Virus record (IMG/VR): IMGVR_UViG_3300023109_000074
Location: 1 to 32,483 of that record
Direction: 5' to 3' (one strand)
Length of the DNA stretch: 32,483 nt
Origin: a virus
Each line of letters opens with the position of its first letter. Within the stretch, counting starts at the first letter, position 1. Shown here one piece after another: positions 8,707-17,570 of this stretch. The translations under genes were made by a program, and so were the position numbers. The notes beneath the pieces were generated by a model. It saw nothing but the letters and a program-made list of their open reading frames with translations. It had not been told where the DNA came from and searched no databases.

Positions 8707-11700
8707 ACAACCTCAACTTCGATAATATACGAAAAGCTATCATAAAATTCATCATTTTCATATGGCCTTCCAGGAAGCAGTGGTGAATCTGGTTCACCAT
8801 AATATTTTTCCATAATTGATTTAATATCTTCTCTACCTATAACTATTGAGAAAATATCATAAAAAGATTTATCTTGGAAAATTAAATCTAATCTATCATT
8901 ACTTGAATATTCTGATATGTGATTTAAAAAGTCAAGTGAATATATCCTATTTGAATTAATAAAACTTCTATCAATATCATCATTAAATATACTTTCTATA
9001 TTAGAAAAAGATTCTAAAAATACTTCTTCAAATTCTTTCTTGTTCATTATATTAACGAAACTCTGTGCTGAAGAGTTTATTAAGTTATTTTCTATATCAA
9101 TATCATTTATGTAATTTTCATCTATGTTTTTTTGTGTTCTATAGTTTGTATATTTTACTGAGTTTGATATTATCATTGAATTATAAATAGATAATGCTAT
9201 ACTAACAATACCATAACCGCTTGAATATAGTAATGATTGACTGTTATTAATCAATCTTTCTTTATTAATATTATTAATGATATTTTCTTTAATAAAGAAC
9301 ACTGATTCTTCTTTATTTAATAGATTATATCTTTCTTTCAAATCTTTACTATCGAAATTATACACTCCAATAATATCATCAATGAATATACCACTTCCAG
9401 ATGACAAAGTATTTCTTCTAGCTAAGTCTAAATATGAAGGAACAATATCAGTAAAAACTGGTGAGTAAATCTTATAAACAGGAGGAATAAATACATCAGG
9501 AAATTTATGATTTATTATATTACATTTAAATTTTAAAATCTTTTTATTGCTTAAAAGACTTGCTATTTTATAATCAATTCCAAACCTAATAATATCATAT
9601 TTCGTATATAGCGAGTTAAGAGTAGAAATACCTTGATTAGCTAATAAACTCTTGTTTTTTTCTCTCAATAATATGTTTTCAAAAAAACTTTTATTATTTT
9701 CGTTTATACTGTAATTAAAATGATTTTTTAAATTAAAATTTAAGTCTCTTGGTAAATCAAAATAATTTTTTCTATATTCTTTATCCTGAAAGTAATAATA
9801 GTCATTCATATGTTTTGAAATATAATTTAATCTTAAATCGTTGTTTATTAAATTGATTGGATTTTCTATTTGGAATCTTTCTTCTAATTTTGATAAACTA
9901 TCACTAATAAATACTAAATCATTTTGAGTCCCTTGAAAATTTTCAATTTCTGAAACATAACTATATAAAGTATCAAATGACATAATTTCACAAATATCAG
10001 AGTTATTTAGTGTTCTAAGAATATTTTGTAAGTCTGCATTTAGTTTTGTGTAAAGTATTTTATCAAATTCTTCATCGCTTTCTGGCAATATATCACGTTC
10101 AAATTCCATATCTTTAGATTTCGCAACCATTATATCAATAAATCTTTTAAAATATAAATCAAAAACTTCATCATTCCACATTGAATTTTTTACATTATCA
10201 AGTGATATACTTCCAACATAATGATCTGTTTGATCTGGTGGATCATTAATTGCATCGTATATATTTCTTTTAACTGATAACTCTATTATATTATCATAAT
10301 ATGTTGAATAGATATTACACATAGGTATAAGAAGACTTCCAAGTATTTCTATAGTATCTTTATTGTTATTTATATAATTATAAACGTCTTCTAATGTAGA
10401 AATACTTGAAATTTCACTTTCAAAATTATCATTAACAAATTTAAACATTTCTATAACTGTTTTATTAATAAGAGATGATAATTGTGAAACTCCACCACCT
10501 ATTAAATACTCTGGTATTGTTAATCCGTAAATATAGTAATTTAGAGAATCTAAGATGTCATCAAAAACTTTTTCTCCATTTTCATCACTAGCAGTAATAT
10601 TATCAATATAATCTTTTAAAGTTTTATCACCAATATTGGCGCCGTCTTTTGTTCTCCTATAAATATTATATATAATACCTTTATTATTGTCAAAGTCATA
10701 AGAAGTTTTTTCTTCTTTATCTAAATTTAAATAGACATCGTGATTATAAAATTCATTATATACATATTCATAGAGATCTGAAAAATCTTCATTATTACTA
10801 GAAATCATTTTAGGTGTTTCAGATTCAAGTGCACGATAAAGTGAACAATCTAAATTTTTTTCTATTTTGTAATTTGTAGAAATATATGGGAAACAATAAG
10901 TATAAATATTTCCTGGCATAACTCCAAAATCTTTATAATTATTTGCATTATATATATAATTAATACCATTAATAAGAATAGTACTGTTTGTTAAAAAAGT
11001 CTTAGCATCCTCTTCAGTCTCTACTGTAGAAACTTTTGTATCTGGAAAGTCTATTGTCCTTAATGTAAAACTTTTTTGTCTTTGTATGTTCTTAACTGAG
11101 AAAACTTTGTCTATATACTTTAAATATAATCCGTTAGTTTTTTCATTTATTACACTAAAGTCATTTTCTATTTCTATGTTTCTATATTTCAGTATTGAAG
11201 ATATTGCTATTACATTAAATATTTCGCTGTTTTTTTCATTAATAATTGCGTCACTTAATAATTTATCAAATCCATCTGCAGCTCTGTATAAAAATTTATT
11301 AAGATTGTTTCTAATTGACTTTAAAATATAATGAAAATATGTAGAGCTGTTTTTAAATTCACAGTCTGTATAATATTGACTTAGAAAATTCTTAATATCA
11401 CTCCTACTAACCGGAAAACTTATATCATCTCCGCTAGACAATTTAAATTCCATAGAATTTTTTATACCATTATACTCTTTTGAATAGTCAAAATTTTTGT
11501 AAAACTCTCCTTGAAAAGAATTAATAAATTCACTATCATTATAATTGTCTAAAGAATATTTTGATATATTTGAATATAGTAATGATAAGTAAGGTGTTGT
11601 TCTTTCAATCTTAGATACATTTTTAACTTTATCTTTAAAATTATCAAGATAATCAATAAAAGAGTTTTCATTAGAATTTTCTAATTTTTTTCTTTTTAAT

Positions 11701-13847
11701 CTATTAATATTTCTTCTTAAATCAAAAGATATTTTCTCCCAATTATCTTTATTAAAGCTTTTTTGTTTATCATCATCTATTATATGATAAAGATTTTTAT
11801 CGTCTTGACTATAAGACATTGAAACTAATCTATTAGGAATATACTCATCTATAGAAGTTAAAGAAGAATTAAATTTTATAAACTTTTCTGACATTTTGTT
11901 CAATGGAATATTATTCATTGAGTTTCTTAATAATACAAACCCAGGTTGAAGATTTAAATCATTATTAATAAAATCATTTTTTAAAATTGAATTATTTAAA
12001 TCTTCAACTTCAGACGAATAACTTAAATTTTCGTCATTTGAATGAGTATTTTTTATCATTTCTTTTGAATTTTTTAAATTAGAAGAATTTTTTAAATAAA
12101 TATTATTAAAATTGTCTGATGTTTCTTCTACAAAACCAAATGAATAAGACTTGATACTAATAGGGTCTACAAATATTCCAACATTATCTCCAAATTTTAA
12201 ATGTGTAAACTTTTCTATATTACTACTTTCAGACAAACCTTTATCTCTAACAAAAGAATATGTAAATTTAGTAGAAGATAATATTGATTTTGCGATATTG
12301 AAACTTATATCACTTTCTATATTATTTAAACTATTTAATTTTCCCCTATGACTAGACAAAGACAGGTCTGTCAAGTTTATTTCAAAGAAATTTTCTTTGC
12401 TGAAGCCAGATGTCGTCATTTGACTAAAAGTAAACGGATTAAAAATTAAGCTATTATATGTTTCTAAATCATTGTCATTTCTACTAAAACCCAATACTTT
12501 CCTAGACCCATTATTATAATGTTGATCCACAACATAACTGTATTTAGATACCACATTTTCTAAAAACAAACTATATTTAAAAGTGTCAAATGTTTCCTGG
12601 TTTGTAGTTGAAATTTCCCCAAATCCATCTTTTGATAAATTTTTTATTGAGTCAAAAATATCTTCATCAAAGTCTTTGAAATTAAAAACATTTTGATTTT
12701 TGATATAAATGTTATCGTAATTAATAGGATTAAAAATACCATCACTATTAGTTTCACGTGACAAAAGACTATTTATTTTTACAAAAGGTACGCTATTAAA
12801 ACTTTTACTTTCAATTAAAGAATAAGCTTCTTTTTCGTCACTACTATTAATTTTTTTATTATAGAATTCATGAGAAATTGAATCTTTATAAAAACCATTA
12901 AGAGAAATACTTGTATTTGCAAAAACTTGTCCAATTAACTTGTCTGAATTTATTATAAATTTACTCTCATTAGCACTTTTTAAGAAACTACTTTCACTTT
13001 CAAATGTTGAACACATAATTTCAAATACATTACTCATATTGCTAATGTAACTATTATTATCAAAATCATCTGTTGATCTATTCAAGATAAAATTTTCAAT
13101 ATTACTATTGAATTTCTTTTGATTGTTTTCTCCATTTGAGAAGTCAATATCGTCATTATTTAACAGAATTCTTGCAATCTTGCCTAAAGAAGATGATTTA
13201 CTTTCATTCAAATAAAAATTTGCTAATTTATTTCCAAAGTTTAATTTAGATTTTATAATATCTTTGTTTTCTAGGATAGTCTTTAAATTATTATAAGTTT
13301 TAATTATACTATCGTTAGTATCTTTTAAACCTTCATAATAAATCTCTCTAAATGTTTTTTGGTTCCTATTACTCAAGAAAAATCTGTTTGCATTAGCTTC
13401 TTGTATGTCTTCAAGGTAGTTTTTATGTATAGAAAATATAGAGTTCGGTAATATACTGCAGTCATTTGTTCTAAACAGGACTTTGTCTTTTACTTTTATC
13501 ATTTCATGAGTTAAAACATTAGGAAAATCAATATCTGTATTACTATCGTTAGAGTTTCCTAATGTTCTTAATAAATTATTTTTAATAAAGTTACTAGAAA
13601 TTAAAAAGTTATCGTATACAATATCTTCTGAAGGATTTTCTAAATTTAATGTTTCTTCAATCTCATCCTCAGTGAAAGGAGCAAGTTGTGATTCTGTCTG
13701 TGTTCTCACTAACTCTACAACAGACCCAATGTTTAAGTCTCTAGTAGTCATCTTAGTAAGACCAAGTGTTGTTTCATTGCCTAGATTAGTATTACCACTA
13801 AGACTAGTATCACTACCAAACTGGTTACCATTTAAATTTAAAACCAT
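8703..13847 (-). CDS. Giant uncharacterised structural protein, 1714 aa
   Basis: This is the largest gene in the window, about 5.1 kb, and I do not recognise it. It lacks visible hydrolase, lysozyme, collagen-like or tape-measure patterns; long uninterrupted coiled coil and transmembrane helices are also absent, which argues against a tape-measure protein. The sequence is rich in Asn, Ser, Asp, Ile and Lys, with many short strands. A stretch near residue 1000 (GVMPGNIYTYCFPYIS) resembles the closing strand of an FN3-like unit. The start is supported by a ribosome site AGTAGGA ahead of ATG at 13847, 12 bases after the upstream stop. It is coupled downstream to the FN3 gene by an ATGA overlap, and the two products may interact. 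Being in the middle of the baseplate module, it is most likely a virion protein. Confidence 0.6.
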   Translation of the reverse strand: MVLNLNGNQFGSDTSLSGNTNLGNETTLGLTKMTTRDLNIGSVVELVRTQTESQLAPFTEDEIEETLNLENPSEDIVYDNFLISSNFIKNNLLRTLGNSNDSNTDIDFPNVLTHEMIKVKDKVLFRTNDCSILPNSIFSIHKNYLEDIQEANANRFFLSNRNQKTFREIYYEGLKDTNDSIIKTYNNLKTILENKDIIKSKLNFGNKLANFYLNESKSSSLGKIARILLNNDDIDFSNGENNQKKFNSNIENFILNRSTDDFDNNSYISNMSNVFEIMCSTFESESSFLKSANESKFIINSDKLIGQVFANTSISLNGFYKDSISHEFYNKKINSSDEKEAYSLIESKSFNSVPFVKINSLLSRETNSDGIFNPINYDNIYIKNQNVFNFKDFDEDIFDSIKNLSKDGFGEISTTNQETFDTFKYSLFLENVVSKYSYVVDQHYNNGSRKVLGFSRNDNDLETYNSLIFNPFTFSQMTTSGFSKENFFEINLTDLSLSSHRGKLNSLNNIESDISFNIAKSILSSTKFTYSFVRDKGLSESSNIEKFTHLKFGDNVGIFVDPISIKSYSFGFVEETSDNFNNIYLKNSSNLKNSKEMIKNTHSNDENLSYSSEVEDLNNSILKNDFINNDLNLQPGFVLLRNSMNNIPLNKMSEKFIKFNSSLTSIDEYIPNRLVSMSYSQDDKNLYHIIDDDKQKSFNKDNWEKISFDLRRNINRLKRKKLENSNENSFIDYLDNFKDKVKNVSKIERTTPYLSLLYSNISKYSLDNYNDSEFINSFQGEFYKNFDYSKEYNGIKNSMEFKLSSGDDISFPVSRSDIKNFLSQYYTDCEFKNSSTYFHYILKSIRNNLNKFLYRAADGFDKLLSDAIINEKNSEIFNVIAISSILKYRNIEIENDFSVINEKTNGLYLKYIDKVFSVKNIQRQKSFTLRTIDFPDTKVSTVETEEDAKTFLTNSTILINGINYIYNANNYKDFGVMPGNIYTYCFPYISTNYKIEKNLDCSLYRALESETPKMISSNNEDFSDLYEYVYNEFYNHDVYLNLDKEEKTSYDFDNNKGIIYNIYRRTKDGANIGDKTLKDYIDNITASDENGEKVFDDILDSLNYYIYGLTIPEYLIGGGVSQLSSLINKTVIEMFKFVNDNFESEISSISTLEDVYNYINNNKDTIEILGSLLIPMCNIYSTYYDNIIELSVKRNIYDAINDPPDQTDHYVGSISLDNVKNSMWNDEVFDLYFKRFIDIMVAKSKDMEFERDILPESDEEFDKILYTKLNADLQNILRTLNNSDICEIMSFDTLYSYVSEIENFQGTQNDLVFISDSLSKLEERFQIENPINLINNDLRLNYISKHMNDYYYFQDKEYRKNYFDLPRDLNFNLKNHFNYSINENNKSFFENILLREKNKSLLANQGISTLNSLYTKYDIIRFGIDYKIASLLSNKKILKFKCNIINHKFPDVFIPPVYKIYSPVFTDIVPSYLDLARRNTLSSGSGIFIDDIIGVYNFDSKDLKERYNLLNKEESVFFIKENIINNINKERLINNSQSLLYSSGYGIVSIALSIYNSMIISNSVKYTNYRTQKNIDENYINDIDIENNLINSSAQSFVNIMNKKEFEEVFLESFSNIESIFNDDIDRSFINSNRIYSLDFLNHISEYSSNDRLDLIFQDKSFYDIFSIVIGREDIKSIMEKYYGEPDSPLLPGRPYENDEFYDSFSYIIEVEVV

Positions 13848-13859
13848 TATTTTCCTACT

Positions 13860-16538
13860 TTATATGTATTCTAGTTTAATATTTGGCATATGTAAATTGC
13901 TACTTAAAACATTAAACTCAAAAGAATTAGTTGTTAAAAGTAAACTTTGATTAACATAGTTATTTATAAGTATTTTTTCATGTAAAGAATTGTCTTTTTT
14001 ATTGTTTATAATGATACAAAATCTTTCTAACACTCTTCTAACAAATAACTGATTTCCTCTTCCCCATACTTTCCTGTAATCAGAATATACGCTTTTATTT
14101 ATTTCTAGTACATTATTGTCAATATTAGATAAATAAAGTTTTTTCTGTTCTATAAAAAATGGTATATTTTTAAAGATAAAAGAAGAGCCAGGTTTTAACA
14201 AAAATCTTTTTTCCTTGATATTATTTACATTGTTAGAAGAATTAAAGTCTGCAGGATTGAATTCAAAAGTTATCATTTTTGATATGTTAAATGTATAATT
14301 ATTAATATCTTTGTTTTCAAATAAATCTTTTACATCAAAAATAGAACTTAAACCTTCTTTCTTTTTTGAAAATAACCTGATGTTATTTCTATTAGCATCG
14401 TAATAAGACTTAAAAGTAAATTTGTTATAATATTCATTATTTTCGTTAGTGATATTATAAAGTTCTTGTTCTATATTAATGTTACTAACTGCATTAGTAT
14501 CTTCAATGTCTTCTGTTTGCTCTTCATCATCTATTTCTTGAATATTTGTTTTATTATTAACAAAAAAAACTTTGTTACTTAACTTATCTTTGCTTAAGTT
14601 AAAGATACTGTTGATTTTTTTGTTTATACTGTTATTTGAAGTATTTGTAAATAAAGAGTTTCTTAGTAAATTATCAATTTTAGAATATTCTCCAGGTAAT
14701 ATTTCATTTAAAAATTTTGATGTTTCTTCTTTTTTATTATCGTCAATATTGTTTTCACTTACAAGAGATGAATGAGTTCCGTTAGGCATCGTTATAGATC
14801 TAGTTATAATTTTTGTATTTGTAAACTCTCCCATATTAGATATTGGTATTTTAATTTTTTTAAGATCATCACTAATTAAATCAGATAATCTAAAATTAAA
14901 ATCTCTTTGTAGTACATCGTTACTACCAATAGGACTATAACTCATGCTAAATGACATGAATGTATTTTCTGCGACTTCTTGAGAAAGAAAATCATTAGAA
15001 GCAGTTTCGTAAGATAAACTATCTAAAAGATTTTTATTTGTAGCTATGATATTGTGGTTAAAATCTAATTCAAAACCACTTGATATAAAATTTGGATTAC
15101 TAAAAGAATTATTAATAAGATCATTGAAAAATCTTGAGTTACTATTAGATGAAGTAACTTTTGTATTATTTTCTTCTACGTTTACTATACTTCTAACTTG
15201 TGTTGTATCAATAGGATATATTTCAACATTTTCATATTTTACAATAATTCTATCAGGCTCAGGCGGAGTAATAGTAATTTGATTGTCTCTACTTCTTCTA
15301 GTATAATAAACATTGCTTGTCAAACTAGAATATATTGATTCTAAAGAAAAATTTCCATTTCTAGAAGTAATAGAATAATCATTTCTAAGATTTTTTGTTG
15401 TATAAAGTTTATTTATTAAAGGAGATTTACTTCCTTCTTTTCCTGATGATTGATTGTTTATTTTGAAATTTTTACTTCCAGTATCATTAGGAATTAAATA
15501 TAAGTCAACCTCTAAAAAATTTATCATATGATATGGAGTCCCACGCTCAGTTCCTGGACTAATTCTAATTTTATTTCTAAAAATTTCTTTTATTACTGTA
15601 TCTTTGTGTTTTTGATAAAAAACATTATAATACTCAATTATTTTTTCTCTAGAAATAAATTTTTCTTTTATAAACAAAAAACTTTTATATGTAAAACTTA
15701 TTTCAATATCCACACCAGTATTGTTATTGTCTGCAATACTTAAGAACATGTTTTTTATCAAATTATTAGAATAATTCTCTAATAGTTTATTAGATACAAA
15801 GTTTTCTTCAAATATGTTTTGACTAGAATTATCAGGTTTAATATTATAAACTTGGCTATTGAAATTTATTTGAATTTCTGCCATTGTTTTACTAAAAGAT
15901 TCTGAATTCAAAACAACTTCATCAAGTGTTATTATAGGCCCACCTTCATAATTGTCATTGTAAGAATTAAAAATTATATCAAAACTACTTTCAATTAGAT
16001 TTTGATTGATATCAATTCTATCAGAAATACTAATTACTTCATAATCAGATAATCTTTTATTATTTGTTTTGAATACATAATTTTCAACAATATTTTTATT
16101 ATCATCTAAAAAATATATCCTAAAAATGTGGGGTTTTTGGAATACTGCTGTAATTGAAGTTCCTGGAAGACCTTCGAGCGCGGTTACTTGTTCTAATATT
16201 GAACTTCTTACTTTAATCAAACTAACAGGCACGATATATTCTTCATAGGAATCATCGTTATCAAGATTTAAAACTAGTGGTATATTTTCATATCGGTATT
16301 GATTTGATATTTTTGGGTTGTTTGAATTTAAAAATCTATTATTGATTTTGTCTATATTTAAAATATCATATTGAACAAATTTTCCTGAAGAAGACTTCTC
16401 AACACACACTTTAATGTAACTTGCTCTTTTAGAAATAGCTTTACTTTTATTTATTAAAAAAGTAAAGTATAAAAAGTCTTTATCTTTAACAACATTATCA
16501 TCAACATTAAAATTTTTAATTATTTCATTTGTATTCAT
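13860..16538 (-). CDS. Uncharacterised structural protein, 892 aa
   Basis: No family is recognised. The N terminus (residues about 20-130) is strand-rich, with SYIKVCVEKSSSGKF and HIFRIYFLDDN. The middle is Asn/Ser-rich with an IIVKYENVEIYPID segment. The C-terminal 150 residues contain FLLKPGSSFIFKNIPFFI and KVWGRGNQLFVRRVLERFC, which look like an ordered domain. There is no signal peptide, membrane helix or enzyme motif. The ATG overlaps the stop of the 335-residue gene by one base (TAATG) with only a weak ribosome site, so it is probably made in step with that protein. The following 1714-residue gene begins 12 bases later. A baseplate-periphery role is inferred only from location and composition. 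Confidence 0.58.
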   Translation of the reverse strand: MNTNEIIKNFNVDDNVVKDKDFLYFTFLINKSKAISKRASYIKVCVEKSSSGKFVQYDILNIDKINNRFLNSNNPKISNQYRYENIPLVLNLDNDDSYEEYIVPVSLIKVRSSILEQVTALEGLPGTSITAVFQKPHIFRIYFLDDNKNIVENYVFKTNNKRLSDYEVISISDRIDINQNLIESSFDIIFNSYNDNYEGGPIITLDEVVLNSESFSKTMAEIQINFNSQVYNIKPDNSSQNIFEENFVSNKLLENYSNNLIKNMFLSIADNNNTGVDIEISFTYKSFLFIKEKFISREKIIEYYNVFYQKHKDTVIKEIFRNKIRISPGTERGTPYHMINFLEVDLYLIPNDTGSKNFKINNQSSGKEGSKSPLINKLYTTKNLRNDYSITSRNGNFSLESIYSSLTSNVYYTRRSRDNQITITPPEPDRIIVKYENVEIYPIDTTQVRSIVNVEENNTKVTSSNSNSRFFNDLINNSFSNPNFISSGFELDFNHNIIATNKNLLDSLSYETASNDFLSQEVAENTFMSFSMSYSPIGSNDVLQRDFNFRLSDLISDDLKKIKIPISNMGEFTNTKIITRSITMPNGTHSSLVSENNIDDNKKEETSKFLNEILPGEYSKIDNLLRNSLFTNTSNNSINKKINSIFNLSKDKLSNKVFFVNNKTNIQEIDDEEQTEDIEDTNAVSNINIEQELYNITNENNEYYNKFTFKSYYDANRNNIRLFSKKKEGLSSIFDVKDLFENKDINNYTFNISKMITFEFNPADFNSSNNVNNIKEKRFLLKPGSSFIFKNIPFFIEQKKLYLSNIDNNVLEINKSVYSDYRKVWGRGNQLFVRRVLERFCIIINNKKDNSLHEKILINNYVNQSLLLTTNSFEFNVLSSNLHMPNIKLEYI

Positions 16539-17545
16539 TATTCAACAACCAATGTAAACATATTAATAAAGCTATAGTCATTATTTAAATTAAAATAATA
16601 TCTTTTATTTTCTTCATTTATTTCTTCTTTTAAGTTTCTTGTTAAAAATATTTTCCCTATTAAATAAATGTTCTTGAAATTATACTCTTTTGAATCGTAA
16701 AATTCACCTAAATGAACAAAAGAAAGTTTTGACAAGTTTTTAACGTCGCCAGATGATATTACATTATGCATTTCAAAAAGATAAACATCTTCATCTAACA
16801 TTTTTTCTTCATTGAAAATATATTCTAATTTATGAATATTTCTGCTAACAGATATTTTATTAATAACATCTATGACAAAGTCTTCTTTGTTTGTAAATTG
16901 AGGTATTTCATCATCAATATTCAAACTTTTAAAAATAATTTCAAGTGGCTTGTCCAAGAAAATATCTTCGTCTAGAAAAAGACTTCTTCCACTAGAAACG
17001 GTAGGAGGCATGACTTTATTTCTTGTTTTGTCAATAAATCGCTTGTCGTTTTTTACATATTCAACATTGCTTAATAAAGTTTTATATGACTTAATTGTAG
17101 GATAAGCTGAAGGTTTGTTTTGAAAATTAAATTCATCTTTTTCATCTTTATAGTCAAAACTAATTTCTCTGTCATCTTCTTCTGATTTTAAAACTTTATT
17201 ATCTAGCAACTTTAACGCAATTAAATAATCAGATGTTGTCCTGTTTGATTCTTTATTTACAAACAATATATTGTTATCAAGCTGATCAAAGGATATAACA
17301 GAAGACAACGTATACTCAGGATTAATTAAGTTATTAACATTTGTATCGACTTCGAAAGGTAAAAATGAAGTTATATCAGACACCTTGAAACTTTTCAAAG
17401 TCTCATAGTCTTCATTATAAACAATACTACTGTCCGAAAAGGTGTAATATTTCAAGTCGAGTGTGCCTAAAGACAACTTGTCTCTACCGAACTCTGTTAA
17501 TTTATAGTCAATAAGTCTTTTATCTTTTTCTAGAAAACCTGCCAT
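16538..17545 (-). CDS. Paralogue with IDxxLTxxGR N-terminal motif, 335 aa
   Basis: The opening MAGFLEKDKRLIDYKLTEFG, continuing RDKLSLG and YYTFSDSSIVYN, matches the N terminus of the 248-residue protein at 6256-7002 position by position: MxxFL, ID, LTE, GR, LS, then an F/D segment and a closing Y. Beyond residue 50 the two proteins diverge. This one has a central acidic stretch and a C-terminal strand-rich part ending NDYSFINMFTLVVE. An AAAGGAA ribosome site lies before ATG and a 25-base gap separates it from the 1039-residue gene. Its stop overlaps the start of the 892-residue gene. The shared N terminus suggests a common docking module used twice in the baseplate. Function beyond that is unknown. 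Confidence 0.65.
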   Translation of the reverse strand: MAGFLEKDKRLIDYKLTEFGRDKLSLGTLDLKYYTFSDSSIVYNEDYETLKSFKVSDITSFLPFEVDTNVNNLINPEYTLSSVISFDQLDNNILFVNKESNRTTSDYLIALKLLDNKVLKSEEDDREISFDYKDEKDEFNFQNKPSAYPTIKSYKTLLSNVEYVKNDKRFIDKTRNKVMPPTVSSGRSLFLDEDIFLDKPLEIIFKSLNIDDEIPQFTNKEDFVIDVINKISVSRNIHKLEYIFNEEKMLDEDVYLFEMHNVISSGDVKNLSKLSFVHLGEFYDSKEYNFKNIYLIGKIFLTRNLKEEINEENKRYYFNLNNDYSFINMFTLVVE

Positions 17546-17570
17546 TTAACTATATTCCTTTATTAATATG

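Noticed and set aside
8703-13847. The 1714-residue protein as the tape-measure protein
   Set aside because: It lacks the long helical, coiled-coil and hydrophobic segments expected of tape-measure proteins and is instead strand-rich and Asn/Ser-rich.
13672-13950. Plus-strand 92-codon open frame spanning a gene junction
   Set aside because: It is antisense to two real genes and their ribosome site, with a low-complexity hydrophobic translation; shadow frame.
13961-13968. Exact TATAAATA on the minus strand 113 bases before the 1714-residue gene; similar hits at 4487, 10377, 21876 and 24310
   Set aside because: At this A+T content several exact matches are expected by chance in 32 kb, and all lie inside coding sequence. 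They cannot be called promoters without transcript data.
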